64,000 nt of DNA from JAXGPP01 sp040766885 (GCA_040766885.1 JAXGPP010000002.1:124001-188000), one strand, 5' to 3'; counted from the first letter of the stretch, positions 21,363 through 31,389 are shown. Numbers and translations: made by a program. The notes: generated by a model not told the origin, from the sequence alone.

Positions 21363-22640
21363 TCACGTCCACTTGCAGCGGATCAGGTCTTTGAGATAGA
21401 TGCCTTTTTCCCGCAATTCGCGGCGTGTTCGCTTGATATTGGACTGGCGCGCGGCCGCGTTGCGACGCTGCCAGTGCTGGTTCCTTCTGACCGCCGCCTC
21501 GATCAGTGCGGTGCTCATCGCGCCGTTAAGCCACCAACCCCGCACCAACTCCGCCACGGCAACGTGCACCTGGCACACGGTCAACTGCGGATTTTTTCCC
21601 CCGCCGGTCGCGGCAGACGCGAGCCAGGAATAGGTAGCTCACCGCGGTGATGATCAGGTGCCGTTTCAGTCCCAACCAGCGCCGGCCTTCCCACTGGTCA
21701 AGCCCGACCTCCTGTTTCTGGTGCTCAAAGCAGCGCTCCACACGCCAGCGCGAGAAACCCACCAGCAGCAATTTCGGCACCGCCCGTCTCCTCGTCCGCG
21801 TTGCTAAAGAAGAACTTGACCTCCTCCGGCTTCAAAGCGTTGCGCGCTACGACCAGATGCACCCGCATCCCCGGCAGGCCTTTCTCGTCGGGCAGGGTGA
21901 TCATGGCGTGCTTCACTTCCCACACCAGCGGTCCTTTGTCACCGTCCTTCACGCGATGCCCCGCCCACGGCTGGTCGCGCAACTGCGGCGAGTACTTCAG
22001 CAGGTGCTCCAAGCTGATCGGCGGCCGGCTGCCCGAAACCAGGCGGGGCGTCCTGCGACCGCGTCCCCGGCCGCGGTGAAACCGCCGCTCGGTCACGCGC
22101 GGCGGCTGGATCCAGCCGGTCAACGTCTTGGGAACCTCGCCCACGAACAACAGCTTTCGTGCCGCCAATTGCCGCAAAAACTCCGGCTTCCCGCCGTATC
22201 CCTCATCGAACGTGAACCACTCGAACACGAGGCCGTTGCTGTGGGCACGATCGATAAGTTCCAAGGCGATCTGCCATTTCGGCCGATAGACCACCTCGTC
22301 CGGGATGCCCGCCTCGCGGCACCGCGCGCGGTCCTTCGACCAGCTTTCCGGCAGGAACAAGTCCCCGTCGACCAAGCAGTGGAAGTCACCCGTGGCGTAC
22401 GCCAGATGAACCGTAACGATGCAGTTCTGCGTCTTGCCGAGCGTGCCGCACCATTGCCGCTGCACGCCCGGAGTCTTCATCCCTTGCTTGACGTCGCTGG
22501 TCTCGTCGATGATGCCGATCGAATGCCGGCCGGCGTCCTCCCCGGCCACCATCTGCTGGAGGCGGTCCCGCGCGCGATCCTCCTGCCATTTGTAGGCCTT
22601 GAGGAACGCAATCCTCGAACCGTTGGACCGCCACGTCCAG
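21363..22640 (-). pseudogene. IS701-type transposase remnant with at least two frame changes
   Basis: The minus strand encodes the DDE_5-type core: IGIIDETSDVKQG with the first Asp, then WFTFDEGYGGKPEFL with the second. A frame change near 21785 leads to LLLVGFSRWRVERCFEHQKQE, which holds the catalytic Glu region. A second change at an A6 run (21592-21597 on the plus strand as T6) leads to NPQLTVCQVHVAVAELV and the natural C-terminus at 21363. The 5' part upstream of about 22640 is missing or scrambled. The second frame change falls at the same protein position as in the intact-looking IS701 copy at 60.7-62.2 kb. Confidence 0.8.
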
Positions 22641-22766
22641 CAGGCGCCACAAGTACCATTCACGCACATTACGAATGTCGCAAACCGGCGATCGTCTGCC
22701 ATGGTAATAGAGAACCGGTTCGACAGCGTTTCCTGTACGGCAATTCGAAGCAAAGGGAGATGAGAG

Positions 22767-23230
22767 ATGAAGAGCTATAAGCTTTTCGCAGTTCTTGCGA
22801 TGGCCGTGTTCGCCACGGCGCTGTTTAGCGACCTGGGGCATTCGGAAGCGAACGCCCAAGGCCATGGAGGCCGATCGTTCGGTTCACCGCCAAGACACAA
22901 CTCGCGTCAGAGTTCAAGCGTCAATGCCGGCGAGATCCTCAACGGCGTTGCCAACATCATTGGGACCGCGATCAACTCGAGCAGTGCGCACCATCCCGGC
23001 GGCAACTTCCCTGGCGGGCACCACTATATGCACCCGCCGATCCACAGGCTCCCGCCGATCCACAGGCTCCCGCCGATCCACAGGCACCCGCAGGTCATCG
23101 AGTACCGGACTGTGCAGCAACCTACTTACTACGTGCCATCGACTGTGAGTGGCACGTCGGAGTATGTCGTCGCAAATCCGGTACCGGCGGCGCGGATCAC
23201 GGTCGTCAATCCCGCGGAGAACGGAGGGGC
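22767..23230 (+). pseudogene. Truncated secreted Gly/His/Pro-rich protein gene
   Basis: ATG at 22767 has a good ribosome site (AAGGGAGATGAGAG). The product begins with a signal peptide (MKSYKLFAVLAMAVFATALF, cleavage near SEANA). It continues with a low-complexity region containing three PPIHRLP/PPIHRHP repeats (about 92-110), then TYYVP and ARITVVNPAENGG. The NPAENG-type segment normally opens a small conserved C-terminal domain in planctomycete secreted proteins. Here the frame passes into antisense IS1634 sequence at about 23230, so the domain is lost. The host gene was therefore cut by transposon sequence. Confidence 0.7.
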
Positions 23231-23234
23231 CTTC

Positions 23235-24330
23235 TCCCAGCGCGGATCGAGCGTGTCGACTTCCACCGAGAAGCACCCTGCTCCGTGGCTATCGCCGCCC
23301 AAGAGTCGGCCAATCCGCCGATCGGCCTTCTCGGCATCTTTCAGCCGTCCATTCTCGGCCGCCTGGGTGATCGCCGCCAGCCCCGTCTCGATCCGCTCGA
23401 CGAACCGCCGGCGCATGGTCTCCTCCTTGGCCGCGCGGTCGCGGCTCTTGGCCAGCACGAACGTCTCCGTGCCATCGGGCGTGGGACAGAGCTTGACCCT
23501 GATCCCCGCTTCCACTTCCTCCCCCGGCGGCCTCCAGCAGTTGCCTCTCGGACTTCCGCAGCAGGTACTTGGGCGTGCCGACCACGTATTGCCCCTCGAG
23601 GCGGCGGAGTTCCTCCAGGTCTTCCTCGCTCACCACGCCGCGGTCGAACACCCAGATCCGCTGCGCGCGGCCGTACTTGGCCTCCATGGCCTCAACGATT
23701 TGCCGCCGGGTTTTCGTGTCATTGGTGTTGCCGGCGAAGACTTCGTACCCCAGCGGCAAGCCGTCGCGCGTCACCACCCGCCCGATGCAGACCTGCTTGC
23801 AGTCCGGGCGCTGATCGCGTGAATACCCTCGACGCGCCTGGGGATCCTGGGGCACTGGCCCTCGAAGTAGGTGCTCGTCACGTCGTACAGCAGCAAGTCG
23901 AATTCGACTTGAAACAGCCTCCCCAGTGCTGGCGCAGGTGCTTCTCCAGTTGGGCCTTCAGCGGCAACGCCCGATCCAACGCCCGATACAGCCGCTCCGG
24001 ATTGACCTTCTCGATCGGCACACCCAGCAGATCCTCCCACGCCGTGCTGCGATACCAGCTGTCGGCGATGTGCAACTCGCTCGACAGATTGCAGAACCGC
24101 GCCACCACCAACAGCGTGATCACTGCGGCCCAGGCGATCTCCTCCTGTCCCGGCGGCAGCCGCTCCTCCAGGCACTGGTCCGGGCGCAGCTTCCGCCACC
24201 CCTTTAAGGCCGGCCAGACCGCGCCGAATTCACGCGGCCGCTCGACGCGTAACCGGCACACGTCCACCGTGACACGATCCGGCACGGGCTCTGATGGCAG
24301 CTCCTTGAACAGCATCGGCTGCGGAGACGA
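23235..24330 (-). pseudogene. IS1634-type transposase remnant with several frameshifts
   Basis: The segments, in order on the minus strand, are RLRVERPREFGAVWPALKGW, FQVEFDLLLYDVTSTYFEG (first catalytic Asp), GYSRDQRPDCKQVCIGRVV with IWVFDRGVVS (second Asp), and FVLAKSRDRAAKEETMRRRF. They lie in three frames, with breaks near 23910, 23850 and 23525. All are characteristic of IS1634 (IS4-like DDE) transposases. Both termini are missing. The element abuts the truncated secreted gene on one side and the recombinase fragment on the other. Confidence 0.8.
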
Positions 24331-25224
24331 TGCCGGCCACCCGCTGAGTGTCGGCTTCTTGATGCCGAGCGATTCGCACAGCTTACCTGCCCGCCAGTAG
24401 TGCGGCTTAATGTTGGGAGTCGCGGCGATCACGCCCCTTCGACGCAGCATCCGGCAAAGGGCCCCCATTGAGGTCCGAGTGAATCGCTCTTGCTTGGCCG
24501 GCTTATAGTCTTCGTGATTCAACTGCTTCGCGATCTCCGACAAGGGATAGCCCCCGTTGTAAAGCTGCTGGATCCGCTCCGCGAGATGGGCAGCACCGTC
24601 AAGCTGGTCGAAAGACCGCACGTGGCGGCGAGTCTCATGCTGACTTTCAAACCCGCCTGCCCAATGAACGGTAACGGAAAGTCGCTCCGTGTTGTCGACC
24701 ACGTCCACCACAATGTCCTTGATTAGCGAGCGAACGATCGCCTGGCGGTCGATGTTAGTCGTCGAACTGCTGTGCCACAGCATGGAGAAGTCGCTGGCCA
24801 GTTGCAGGATCGAGTGACGTTGCTCGGGAGTCAACGTGCTCGGAGTCTCTTGACGAAAGCGATTGAGAGACTCTTCGGCCTTGCGCTGCGTTTGAAGTCG
24901 AGACTCCCAATTCCTTTCCAGCTCGGCGGCGACCAGTCGATTGCTCGGATCGACTTCCTCGTAACGGCGGCGCGCCAGGCTGGCCTCGTAGGTTGCACGC
25001 TCAACAGCCTGCAGGTGATGTCTCTCTATCCGTTCGCGCTCGGATTCAATGGACCCCGCCGCCGTCAGACTCAATTCCACGGCTGCAGGTTCAAGAGCCG
25101 TCAACACCAGGTGCTCGATCAACGATTCCAGCGAGCTCGCCTCGAAGGATTGGCACAGCGGTTCTCCGACCCGTCCTTCCGACTCTCGCATGACATGCCT
25201 CCCTGCAGTATTCGTTGACGCCAC
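24330..25224 (-). pseudogene. Large serine recombinase, C-terminal fragment
   Basis: About 300 codons encode the coiled-coil and C-terminal part of a large serine recombinase (ERATYEASLARRRYEEVDP, NRLVAAELERNWESRLQ, DIVVDVVDNTERLSVTVHW). The resolvase catalytic domain is absent because the upstream side meets the truncated IS66 at about 25300. Downstream the frame reads straight into IS1634 sequence near 24330 and makes a chimeric open frame of 448 codons. No active product is expected. Confidence 0.8.
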
Positions 25225-25308
25225 TCTGCCAGTTCCAGCAGTGCGGAGACAGCCACTTTAATCAATGGCTGGCCTGATGAACAACGGCAACAAGGGGGGG
25301 TAGTCTGC

Positions 25309-26742
25309 CTAAGCCTGTTTCATCAATTGCTCCACGGAATTGTTGTCGATCGGGATTCGTCCGTCCCCGACATAGACGTTGAGTTCCTGCCAGTGGTTGC
25401 GGATGTACCGCAACGCCTCGGCGAAGTCGCTCTTAGGCAACACGTCCGTAAGCGGCGCGGTGTCGAGCCATCGCTTCATCGCGTCCAGGACCACCGTCGC
25501 TTCACGCTCGCGCAGCGCCTGACGCTCCTGCCAAGAGAGACCCTTGCCGCGATCCTCGATATCGTAAAGCGCCTGGATCATTCCCAAGAGCAGGGCGCTT
25601 TCCTGCGGGTACGTCGTCGCCTCCACGACCTTGCGACGCGCGTGCCCCCAGCACGCCGCGAACGTCAAACGCTCGTCGCTGTGGATCGCCACGCTCAGGT
25701 TTCCCGAGAAGCAATCTCCCTGCACGATGCAGCGGCTATGACGGAAGAAATCGTCCGGGCCGTCCCGATGCCGCGACACGCGGAAGTCGAAGATGTTGTA
25801 ACGTGCCCGATGCAAACCCGAGTACACCCACATCTTCGCCAGCAGGCTGGGCTCCCCCTTGGCGCGCGTCTCGGCAATCTTCTCGACCAACCGCCGGCTC
25901 TTCATGTCGCCGGGAGTCACTGACGGCGGCGTCTTCGGCAACAGCATGCGACAACTCGTGTCGTCGATGCCCACGCCCACGTCTTGCTGGACCAGGCGGG
26001 TCATGTACGCGATGAAGGGCGTGATGACGAACTGCACCTGGCTGACCAGGTTCAACAGCGTCGAGCGGCTGGGCGTCCAGCCGCTGCCGGCGAACAAGTC
26101 CTGGTGCCGGTAGATCGGCAGATGGTGAAACCACTTGGCCTCCACCACCGCGGCCGCCACGCTCGTGTCGTAACGATCGCCTTCGACCAGCGAGGTCGGA
26201 CGCTCCGGCGAAGCCACCCCGCACTCGGGATGCGTCCGACAGGCGTACTTCGCATACTTCTTCACCAGCACGTACAACTCAGGACGCACGCGGACCAGCG
26301 TCTGGGTGATGTCGTAGCCGATGACTTCTCGCGGGCCGTGGGTCGGGCAGTGCTTCTGCGTATCGTCCCCTTCGATGACTTGCTCCACGCGACGCAGATG
26401 GGCCGGCAACGATTCATCTCGCTTCTTCTTCGGGGCGCTGCGCGTCACGGTGTAGGTCTGGACGATCGCTTCGGCCTGGGCCTCGGCTTCCGCCCGAGTC
26501 GCCTGGAACTCCTCGCTGCTCTCGAAGGGTAGCCACCCCTGCTGTGCGGCCGGAAGGATGCGTTTCTCACTCCGATGGCCGTTGACGAAATGGCTCAAGA
26601 GCTTCCGCAGTTTCTCCATCTCGGCGGCGAGTTCCTCCAGCTTCTGCGATTGCGAGGCGATGGTCGCGGCTTGCGCTTGCACCAGCGTTTTCAGGGCCTC
26701 GACATCGTTGGGAATCTCGCTCGGCTCAAGCATGGAACTCAT
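25309..26742 (-). pseudogene. tnpC: IS66 transposase TnpC, C-terminally truncated
   Basis: The 477-residue frame has the N-terminal leucine-zipper-like helix (about 14-55), a zinc-ribbon segment (CPTHGP ... CRTHPEC, about 134-175) and the DDE core: VGIDDTSCR with the first Asp, a second acidic region at FAACWGHARRK, and IPIDNNSVEQ with the catalytic Glu. IS66 transposases normally continue about 50-60 residues past IDNNxVE with an RKNWLFxGS segment. Here the frame ends 5 residues later, so the 3' end is lost. Confidence 0.85.
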
Positions 26743-26833
26743 CCTAGCGAGGTCGCCAAAAAGCGCAAGAGGAAATTCGCTTCCCGCGAGCAGATTTCAG
26801 AAAATAGTCCTCCCGCTCGGACGCCGCGTCCGC

Positions 26834-27238
26834 TTACCACGAGCCGCCTTGCTCCACCGCCGCGCCCGGCACGGGAGCGAGCGAATACCGCGGACGGCGC
26901 TTCACGCTTGCAAGCTCGATGCCCGAGAGCAACAGCGTCAGGTCGGTCGCGTCCATTTCCAGCTGGGGGCCGTTGCCGGAACCGCGCGGCCTCTGGAAGG
27001 TGCCTCGCTCCAAACGCTTCATCCAAATCGCCAGCCCGTCCCGATCCCAATGGATCAGCTTGATGCGATCCAGCCGGCGGTTGAGAAACACGAACACGTC
27101 GCCGGCGCGAATGTCGCGGCCGAATTCCGCGGCGACAAGGGCGTGCAGGCCGTTGAAGCTCTTTCTCATGTCGGCGGGCTTGGCATAGAGATAGATCTTC
27201 GTCTTCCCCAAGGGAGACAGCAGCGCCGAGGAGAGCAT
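26834..27238 (-). CDS. tnpB: IS66 accessory protein TnpB
   Basis: The 134-residue protein begins with KIYLYAKPADMRKSFNGLHALV, then GDVFVFLNRRLDRIKLIHWD and GLAIWMKRLERGTF. These are the hallmark of the IS66 Orf2/TnpB family, needed for transposition by an unknown mechanism. The length is near normal (about 115-135). The C-terminal 25 residues are variable. It lies between tnpA and tnpC and looks intact. Confidence 0.9.
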   Translation of the reverse strand: MLSSALLSPLGKTKIYLYAKPADMRKSFNGLHALVAAEFGRDIRAGDVFVFLNRRLDRIKLIHWDRDGLAIWMKRLERGTFQRPRGSGNGPQLEMDATDLTLLLSGIELASVKRRPRYSLAPVPGAAVEQGGSW

Positions 27239-27254
27239 CGCGGTGACTCTCCCC

Positions 27255-27638
27255 TCACGCCTTCACGATCACTTCTTGGAACGCCTCGCCGTGGCGATCG
27301 CCCGCCGACCCGAGGCACTCGGCCAGGCAGCGGATCGCCTCCAGGCACTCGGCCGGCACCCACACCTCCGTGCCGGTCTTCCAACGGAAACGCACGGCGG
27401 CTCCTGGCAGCTTGCCGTCCATGGTGGGCATCAGGGGTTGGCACGTCGGCAGCGCCGCTTGGCCGACCGAGGACGCGCGGGCCGAGGTGGCTTTCAAGCG
27501 CTTCGCCCAATAGTAGAACGTGTTGGTTGATACCCGTTCGTGTTCACAGAATCGAGACACGGAAAGCCCGCTTGAGCGATATCTCGCGAACCTTGCTTGC
27601 CACCCCTGCCGCTTCCGGGCATCGCCTGAACTCGCCAT
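27255..27638 (-). CDS. tnpA: IS66 accessory protein TnpA (helix-turn-helix)
   Basis: The product has a helix-turn-helix region (WQARFARYRSSGLSVSRFCE, then VSTNTFYYWAKRLK) and a C-terminal SIAVLR-like strand region, as in IS66 Orf1. The frame is open to 27695. ATG at 27638 is preferred because a GGGAG box lies about 9 nt upstream and the extra N-terminus resembles nothing. It is the first gene of the IS66 set, 16 bp before tnpB. Confidence 0.8.
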   Translation of the reverse strand: MASSGDARKRQGWQARFARYRSSGLSVSRFCEHERVSTNTFYYWAKRLKATSARASSVGQAALPTCQPLMPTMDGKLPGAAVRFRWKTGTEVWVPAECLEAIRCLAECLGSAGDRHGEAFQEVIVKA

Positions 27639-27780
27639 GATTCTCATCTCCCAAAGGTGAATGAAACGCGACCGCTCGTCGGTCCCGCTCAACACTACAC
27701 CCGGAAATGACGCCGTGGCGGAAAGCTCGGCTATGGCGGTGGCGTACGCTTACCGGATTTTAACGAGCCTGAGCAACCTA

Positions 27781-28948
27781 GTGTAGTGTTTCACACAGAT
27801 TGTAGTTTATCGAGAACATTCCTGGCACGCTGAACCTTGGCGAGGATTTCATCGGCTTTGGCGGTCCAGACGAACGGCTTGGGAGATTGGTTGTGCTGTT
27901 TGATGTAATCCATAATCGCCTGAATCAATTGCTCGACGTTGCGGAACGTGCCGCGTCGAATGCGATTGTCGGTGATTTCACGGAACCAGCGTTCGATCAG
28001 GTTCAACCAGGAGCTGCTGGTGGGCGTGAAATGGATGTGGAACCGTCGATGCCGTTTCAGCCACGACTGGACCTTCGGATGCTTGTGCGTTGCGTAGTTG
28101 TCCACGATCAAGTGCAAGTCCAAGTCCGGCGGCGTTTCGGCGTCGATCTGCTTGAGGAATTTGATCCACTCCTGGTGGCGGTGTTTAGACATGCAGGTTC
28201 CGATCAGCCTGCCTTCCGTCATTTCGATCGCGGCGAACAAGGTCGTCGTGCCGTTACGCTTGTAATCGTGGGTCATCGTGCCGCAACGGCCGCGATGGAT
28301 CGGCAGCCCACGCTGCGTCCGGTCCAATGCCTGGATCGAGGTTTTCTCATCGGCGCAGAGCACCAAAGCGTGCTCCGGCGGATCGAGATAAAGCCCCACA
28401 ATGTCTATCAGTTTCTCCTCAAAATGCGGATCGTTGCTGAGCTTGAAGGTCCGCGCCAAATGCGGTTTCAAGCCATGCGCGGCCCAGATGCGTTGCACCG
28501 TGGCCTTGCTCACGCCGACGGCCTTGGCCATCGACCGCGTACTCCAATGCGTGGCGGCTTCGGGTTTCTCTTGGGTCGTCTTTCGCATGATTCGCGTCAC
28601 GGTCTCAGCCGTGATGGCGGGCATGCGTCCAGGTCGGGGTGCGTCCTTTTCGATTCCGGCCGTTCGCTGAGCGGCAAATCGGCTTCGCCACCGTCCAACG
28701 GTCGGCTTCGAGGTGCGGAGTTCGGCGGCAATGGCTTCGTTGGTCTTGCCCTCGGCCGCCGCTAGAATAATCTTCGCGCGCAACACCAAACGCGCGGGTG
28801 TGCTTCGTCCCCGCGACCATGCAGCCAGCATTTTTCGTTCGTCGTCGGAAAGCACAAGGATCGGCGCCGTCTTCATGGGTTTCATCCTCCTACAAAGAAT
28901 GAAACCCCACAACCGCTCATAAGTAACGCTATTTAAGAGACACTACAC
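27781..28948 (-). mobile_element. IS630-family element, complete, TA target duplication
   Basis: The ends are GTGTAGTGTTTC (27781) and, inverted, GTGTAGTGTCTC (ending 28948). Both are flanked by TA (27779-27780 and 28949-28950), the duplication that IS630/Tc1-mariner elements make. It contains one full transposase gene and looks recently inserted, 27 bp beyond the IS66 terminus. Confidence 0.9.
27791..28876 (-). CDS. IS630-family transposase
   Basis: About 361 residues from ATG 28876, which has AGGAGG at the right distance; the frame is open to 28912. Helix-turn-helix N-terminus (ARLVLRAKIILAAAEGKTNE, then IAAELRTSKPTVGRWRSRF) and a full DDE domain: LVLCADEKTSIQALDRTQ with the first Asp, LHLIVDNYATHKHPKVQSWL with the second, and SSWLNLIERWFREIT with the Glu. 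All catalytic residues are present and there is no frameshift, so the element may be active. Confidence 0.92.
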   Translation of the reverse strand: MKTAPILVLSDDERKMLAAWSRGRSTPARLVLRAKIILAAAEGKTNEAIAAELRTSKPTVGRWRSRFAAQRTAGIEKDAPRPGRMPAITAETVTRIMRKTTQEKPEAATHWSTRSMAKAVGVSKATVQRIWAAHGLKPHLARTFKLSNDPHFEEKLIDIVGLYLDPPEHALVLCADEKTSIQALDRTQRGLPIHRGRCGTMTHDYKRNGTTTLFAAIEMTEGRLIGTCMSKHRHQEWIKFLKQIDAETPPDLDLHLIVDNYATHKHPKVQSWLKRHRRFHIHFTPTSSSWLNLIERWFREITDNRIRRGTFRNVEQLIQAIMDYIKQHNQSPKPFVWTAKADEILAKVQRARNVLDKLQSV

Positions 28949-29026
28949 TAGTAGTCCACCCCCGGAACAAGTTTCCGCTCAACAAGAATACCACACATCA
29001 ACACAGTTGTTCCGAGCGAGCTGAAG

Positions 29027-29353
29027 ATGACGAATATAGCGGAGATAGCCGCGTCGATGAAGCGTTTACGGGAGAGTCATGAGCCCGTCCAAGTCTCTGC
29101 GGTTCCGTACGGTCTGTCAACTAAGCGCCGAAGCCGGGAACTAGCCAGCCTATGTGCAGCTGTAGGCGGGAGCTTGAGAGCCGCCGGCCAACCCATACTA
29201 CGTGGTCCGAGTCTTGCAGAGAGGGCGCTCAAGAGACGTAGGGACAGCGTCCGGGATGGCTCACCCGATTGCCTGATTCCGACTGGCTCGAACGCATCCT
29301 TGACGACCGATACGGTACGTGAGTACACTACTGGACACTGCCGGCAATGCTAG
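29027..29353 (+). CDS. Hypothetical small protein in a gap between IS elements
   Basis: A 108-codon frame starts at ATG 29027. It is basic and Ser/Arg-rich with no domain I recognise, and the local GC is lower than in the surrounding genes. It lies in the only sizeable stretch (28951-29430) between IS630 and the intact ISKra4 element. No clear ribosome site is present. It may be a remnant or chance frame. I see nothing else in this stretch. Confidence 0.25.
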   Translation: MTNIAEIAASMKRLRESHEPVQVSAVPYGLSTKRRSRELASLCAAVGGSLRAAGQPILRGPSLAERALKRRRDSVRDGSPDCLIPTGSNASLTTDTVREYTTGHCRQC

Positions 29354-29431
29354 CAGCGCCCCCTCCGGCGGGCAATTCTGACGGCAAGCGGCTGAAATGG
29401 TGTTGCGCGATTGGGGAAAATGAGTAAAACA

Positions 29432-30832
29432 GGGTGCCAGGGTTTCAGTGCCAACCGAAGGTCCCTAGCACCCTGAAAGGATCCGATGGCCAGTATATTC
29501 ACCGCGCAACAACGGGAACAACTCCACCGGCAGTTCGACGAACTCTTGGAACGTCTGCCGGCAAAATTGGAGAACCTCGGTGACGCCGAAGAACAGCTCC
29601 AGTCCGGGCTGCGGCAACTCGCTCAGGCGAGTCTGCAGAGCTGGGCACAATCGGCCAGCACCGCCTCGTCGCCCCCGGCCTGCCCCGGCTGCGGGCACCC
29701 CATGCGGCATCGGGGCCTGGTGGGCCGCAGCGTGGTCACACTGCACGGGGCGATTACTCTGTCCCGACCGCGCCGGCGTTGTGATCGCTGCGGCAAGGAA
29801 AGCTATCCTCACGACGACGAGCTTTGCTTCCACGCGCACGGTATCAGTTGGCGGGCGGCCGCGAAGGTCTCGCGCCTGGCGTCCCTATTGCCCTCCTATG
29901 ACTTGGCGCGTGGCCTGCTGGCCGAGGACTACGCCATCGAACTGAGCAAGCACTCGATCGAACAGATCGTGCTCACCGCCGGGCGGATGCTCTTGGCCGG
30001 CGATGACGCCGCCCGCGAAGCGTGTTTTGCCGACGCCGGCCGCGGAGCGCCGCGCGGGCCAAAAGAAGCGGCCATTTCTCCGGAAATCGTGGCGGTTTAC
30101 GGCGACGGCACGATGATCCATACGGAGGGCGGCTGGCACGAGATCCGCGTGGGCCGGGCCATTGCCTGGAATGCGCAAGGAGAACGACAACGGCAACGTT
30201 CCTTTGCGCGATTCCTGCCGCTGGAGTCGTTTGGGCAGCAGTTGTTCTTGGAGGCCCATGCGGCCGGTTACGGACGCGCCAAGAAGCGGGTGTTCCTCGG
30301 CGACGGCGCGCACTGGCTGTGGGAGTTGGCGGCGTTGCACTTCCCCGAGGCCACGCCGATCCTGGACTGGTATCACTTGGAAGAGAACGTCTATAAGGCG
30401 GCCCATGCGGTCTTCGGCGAGGGAAGCGATGCCAGCAAGGAGTGGGCGAAGTCGCGTCTGGATGAATGCTGGGAGGGGCAACACCGGTTGTCACGACAGG
30501 CGGTTGCCACCCTGCGCAAGCAAGTGCGATCGCCGGTCAAACGCGAGGCGTTGCGGACGCTGGCAGTTTACCTGAAGCACAACGCGGAGCGAATGGACTA
30601 TGCTCTGTATCGCGCGGCAGGACTGCCCATCGGCAGCGGCCCCGTGGAATCGGCCTGCAAGAGTCTTGTGGGCGCCCGCTGCAAGCAAGCGGGGATGCGG
30701 AATTGGCGACGTGAGGGAGCCGAGGCCGTGCTGCGACTCCGGGCGGCCCAGTACGACGATGAGTTCGGCCCCCTCTGGGATGCCCGGCTTCGCCGGGCCG
30801 CCTGAACTCGCCACCAACCATCAGCCGCACCC
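29432..30832 (+). mobile_element. ISKra4-family element, probably complete
   Basis: The transposase gene is bracketed by GGGTGCC (29432-29438) and the inverted counterpart GCACCC (30827-30832), which fit ISKra4-like ends starting with GGGTGC. A second inverted GCACCCT at 29468 lies just inside the left end and could form a hairpin with it. The precise ends and target duplication are uncertain. Confidence 0.6.
29486..30805 (+). CDS. ISKra4-family transposase
   Basis: 439 residues, full length. A zinc ribbon near the N-terminus (CPGCGHPM and CDRCGKE, about 70-110) precedes the DDE-type core. VAVYGDGTMIHT gives the first Asp, KRVFLGDGAHWLWELA the second, and SGPVESACKSLVGARCKQAG contains the Glu. 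There is no frameshift. It belongs to the same family as the small remnant at 19.5 kb but is a different element. Confidence 0.9.
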   Translation: MASIFTAQQREQLHRQFDELLERLPAKLENLGDAEEQLQSGLRQLAQASLQSWAQSASTASSPPACPGCGHPMRHRGLVGRSVVTLHGAITLSRPRRRCDRCGKESYPHDDELCFHAHGISWRAAAKVSRLASLLPSYDLARGLLAEDYAIELSKHSIEQIVLTAGRMLLAGDDAAREACFADAGRGAPRGPKEAAISPEIVAVYGDGTMIHTEGGWHEIRVGRAIAWNAQGERQRQRSFARFLPLESFGQQLFLEAHAAGYGRAKKRVFLGDGAHWLWELAALHFPEATPILDWYHLEENVYKAAHAVFGEGSDASKEWAKSRLDECWEGQHRLSRQAVATLRKQVRSPVKREALRTLAVYLKHNAERMDYALYRAAGLPIGSGPVESACKSLVGARCKQAGMRNWRREGAEAVLRLRAAQYDDEFGPLWDARLRRAA

Positions 30833-30872
30833 ATTCTGACGGGCTCAGTTGACTCTATTCGAAAGTCTGACC

Positions 30873-31105
30873 ATGGGAGCACAGTTGAGAGTGGTTCGGC
30901 CGACGGAGCGGCAGAAACGGGTGCTACTGATTACCTGCGGAACCGCGGCTACCCGCCGACGATCCGCGACGTGGCCGATGCGATGGGGATCCGGTCGCCC
31001 AATGGCGTCGTCGGCCACCTGAGGGCACTGGAGCGGTTCGGGCTGATCGAGCGCGACCCTGGAGCGGCCCGCGGCATCAGGCTGCTGGCGATCAACCACC
31101 ACTGA
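30873..31105 (+). pseudogene. LexA-type winged-helix DNA-binding protein without protease domain, frameshifted
   Basis: The first frame from ATG 30873 reads RPTERQKRVLLIT. The next frame then reads DYLRNRGYPPTIRDVADAMG and SPNGVVGHLRALERFGLIER, which is the LexA N-terminal winged helix. The reading frame changes near 30930. A TGA at 31103-31105 ends the gene directly after the winged helix, so the S24 self-cleavage domain is absent. Stand-alone LexA-type DNA-binding domains occur in phages and integrative elements, which fits the integrase nearby. The frameshift makes it a probable pseudogene. Confidence 0.65.
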
Positions 31106-31188
31106 CCTCGGCCGGCCCCGCTGGGGCTATGTGAGTTGGCCAGTACGGGGGCTGTACCCCCGGGCTCTCGTTGAGGGCTTACGGAACC

Positions 31189-31389
31189 ATGTCATCCAGG
31201 AGATTTGCAGTCTGCATCGTTGAGAAGGGCAACATCCTCTCCGCCCCTCGCCGCCATTTGTCTTTGCGCGAGGCTCGCGCCTATGCCCGGGCTTACAACC
31301 GGCCGCCCGGCGACCGGGTAGTCCTGGTGGTGCTTCACCCGATTTCCCGAGCAATCTGGACCGCAAGATCCAGATCGCGCTCTTCGTAG
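31189..31389 (+). CDS. Small hypothetical protein next to the integrase
   Basis: A frame from ATG 31189 (or TTG 31171) encodes RRFAVCIVEKGNILSAPRRH, then LSLREARAYARAYNR and GDRVVLVVLHP. It looks like a compact alpha/beta protein, and I have an impression of similar small genes beside planctomycete integrases. The last 18 codons overlap the antisense 3' end of the integrase gene and are probably not original. Function unknown. Confidence 0.5.
   Translation: MSSRRFAVCIVEKGNILSAPRRHLSLREARAYARAYNRPPGDRVVLVVLHPISRAIWTARSRSRSS

Larger units (their letters stand above)
25310..27753 (-). mobile_element. IS66-family element, truncated at the tnpC end
   Basis: Three genes in the order tnpA, tnpB, tnpC lie on the minus strand, as in canonical IS66. 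The tnpA-side terminus is marked by GTAAGCG (27753-27747), the standard IS66 end. The opposite terminus is missing: tnpC stops early and is followed by serine-recombinase sequence. The element is not expected to move by itself. Confidence 0.8.

Noticed and set aside
21647..22780. 377-codon plus frame
   Set aside because: Shadow of the IS701 transposase remnant on the minus strand.
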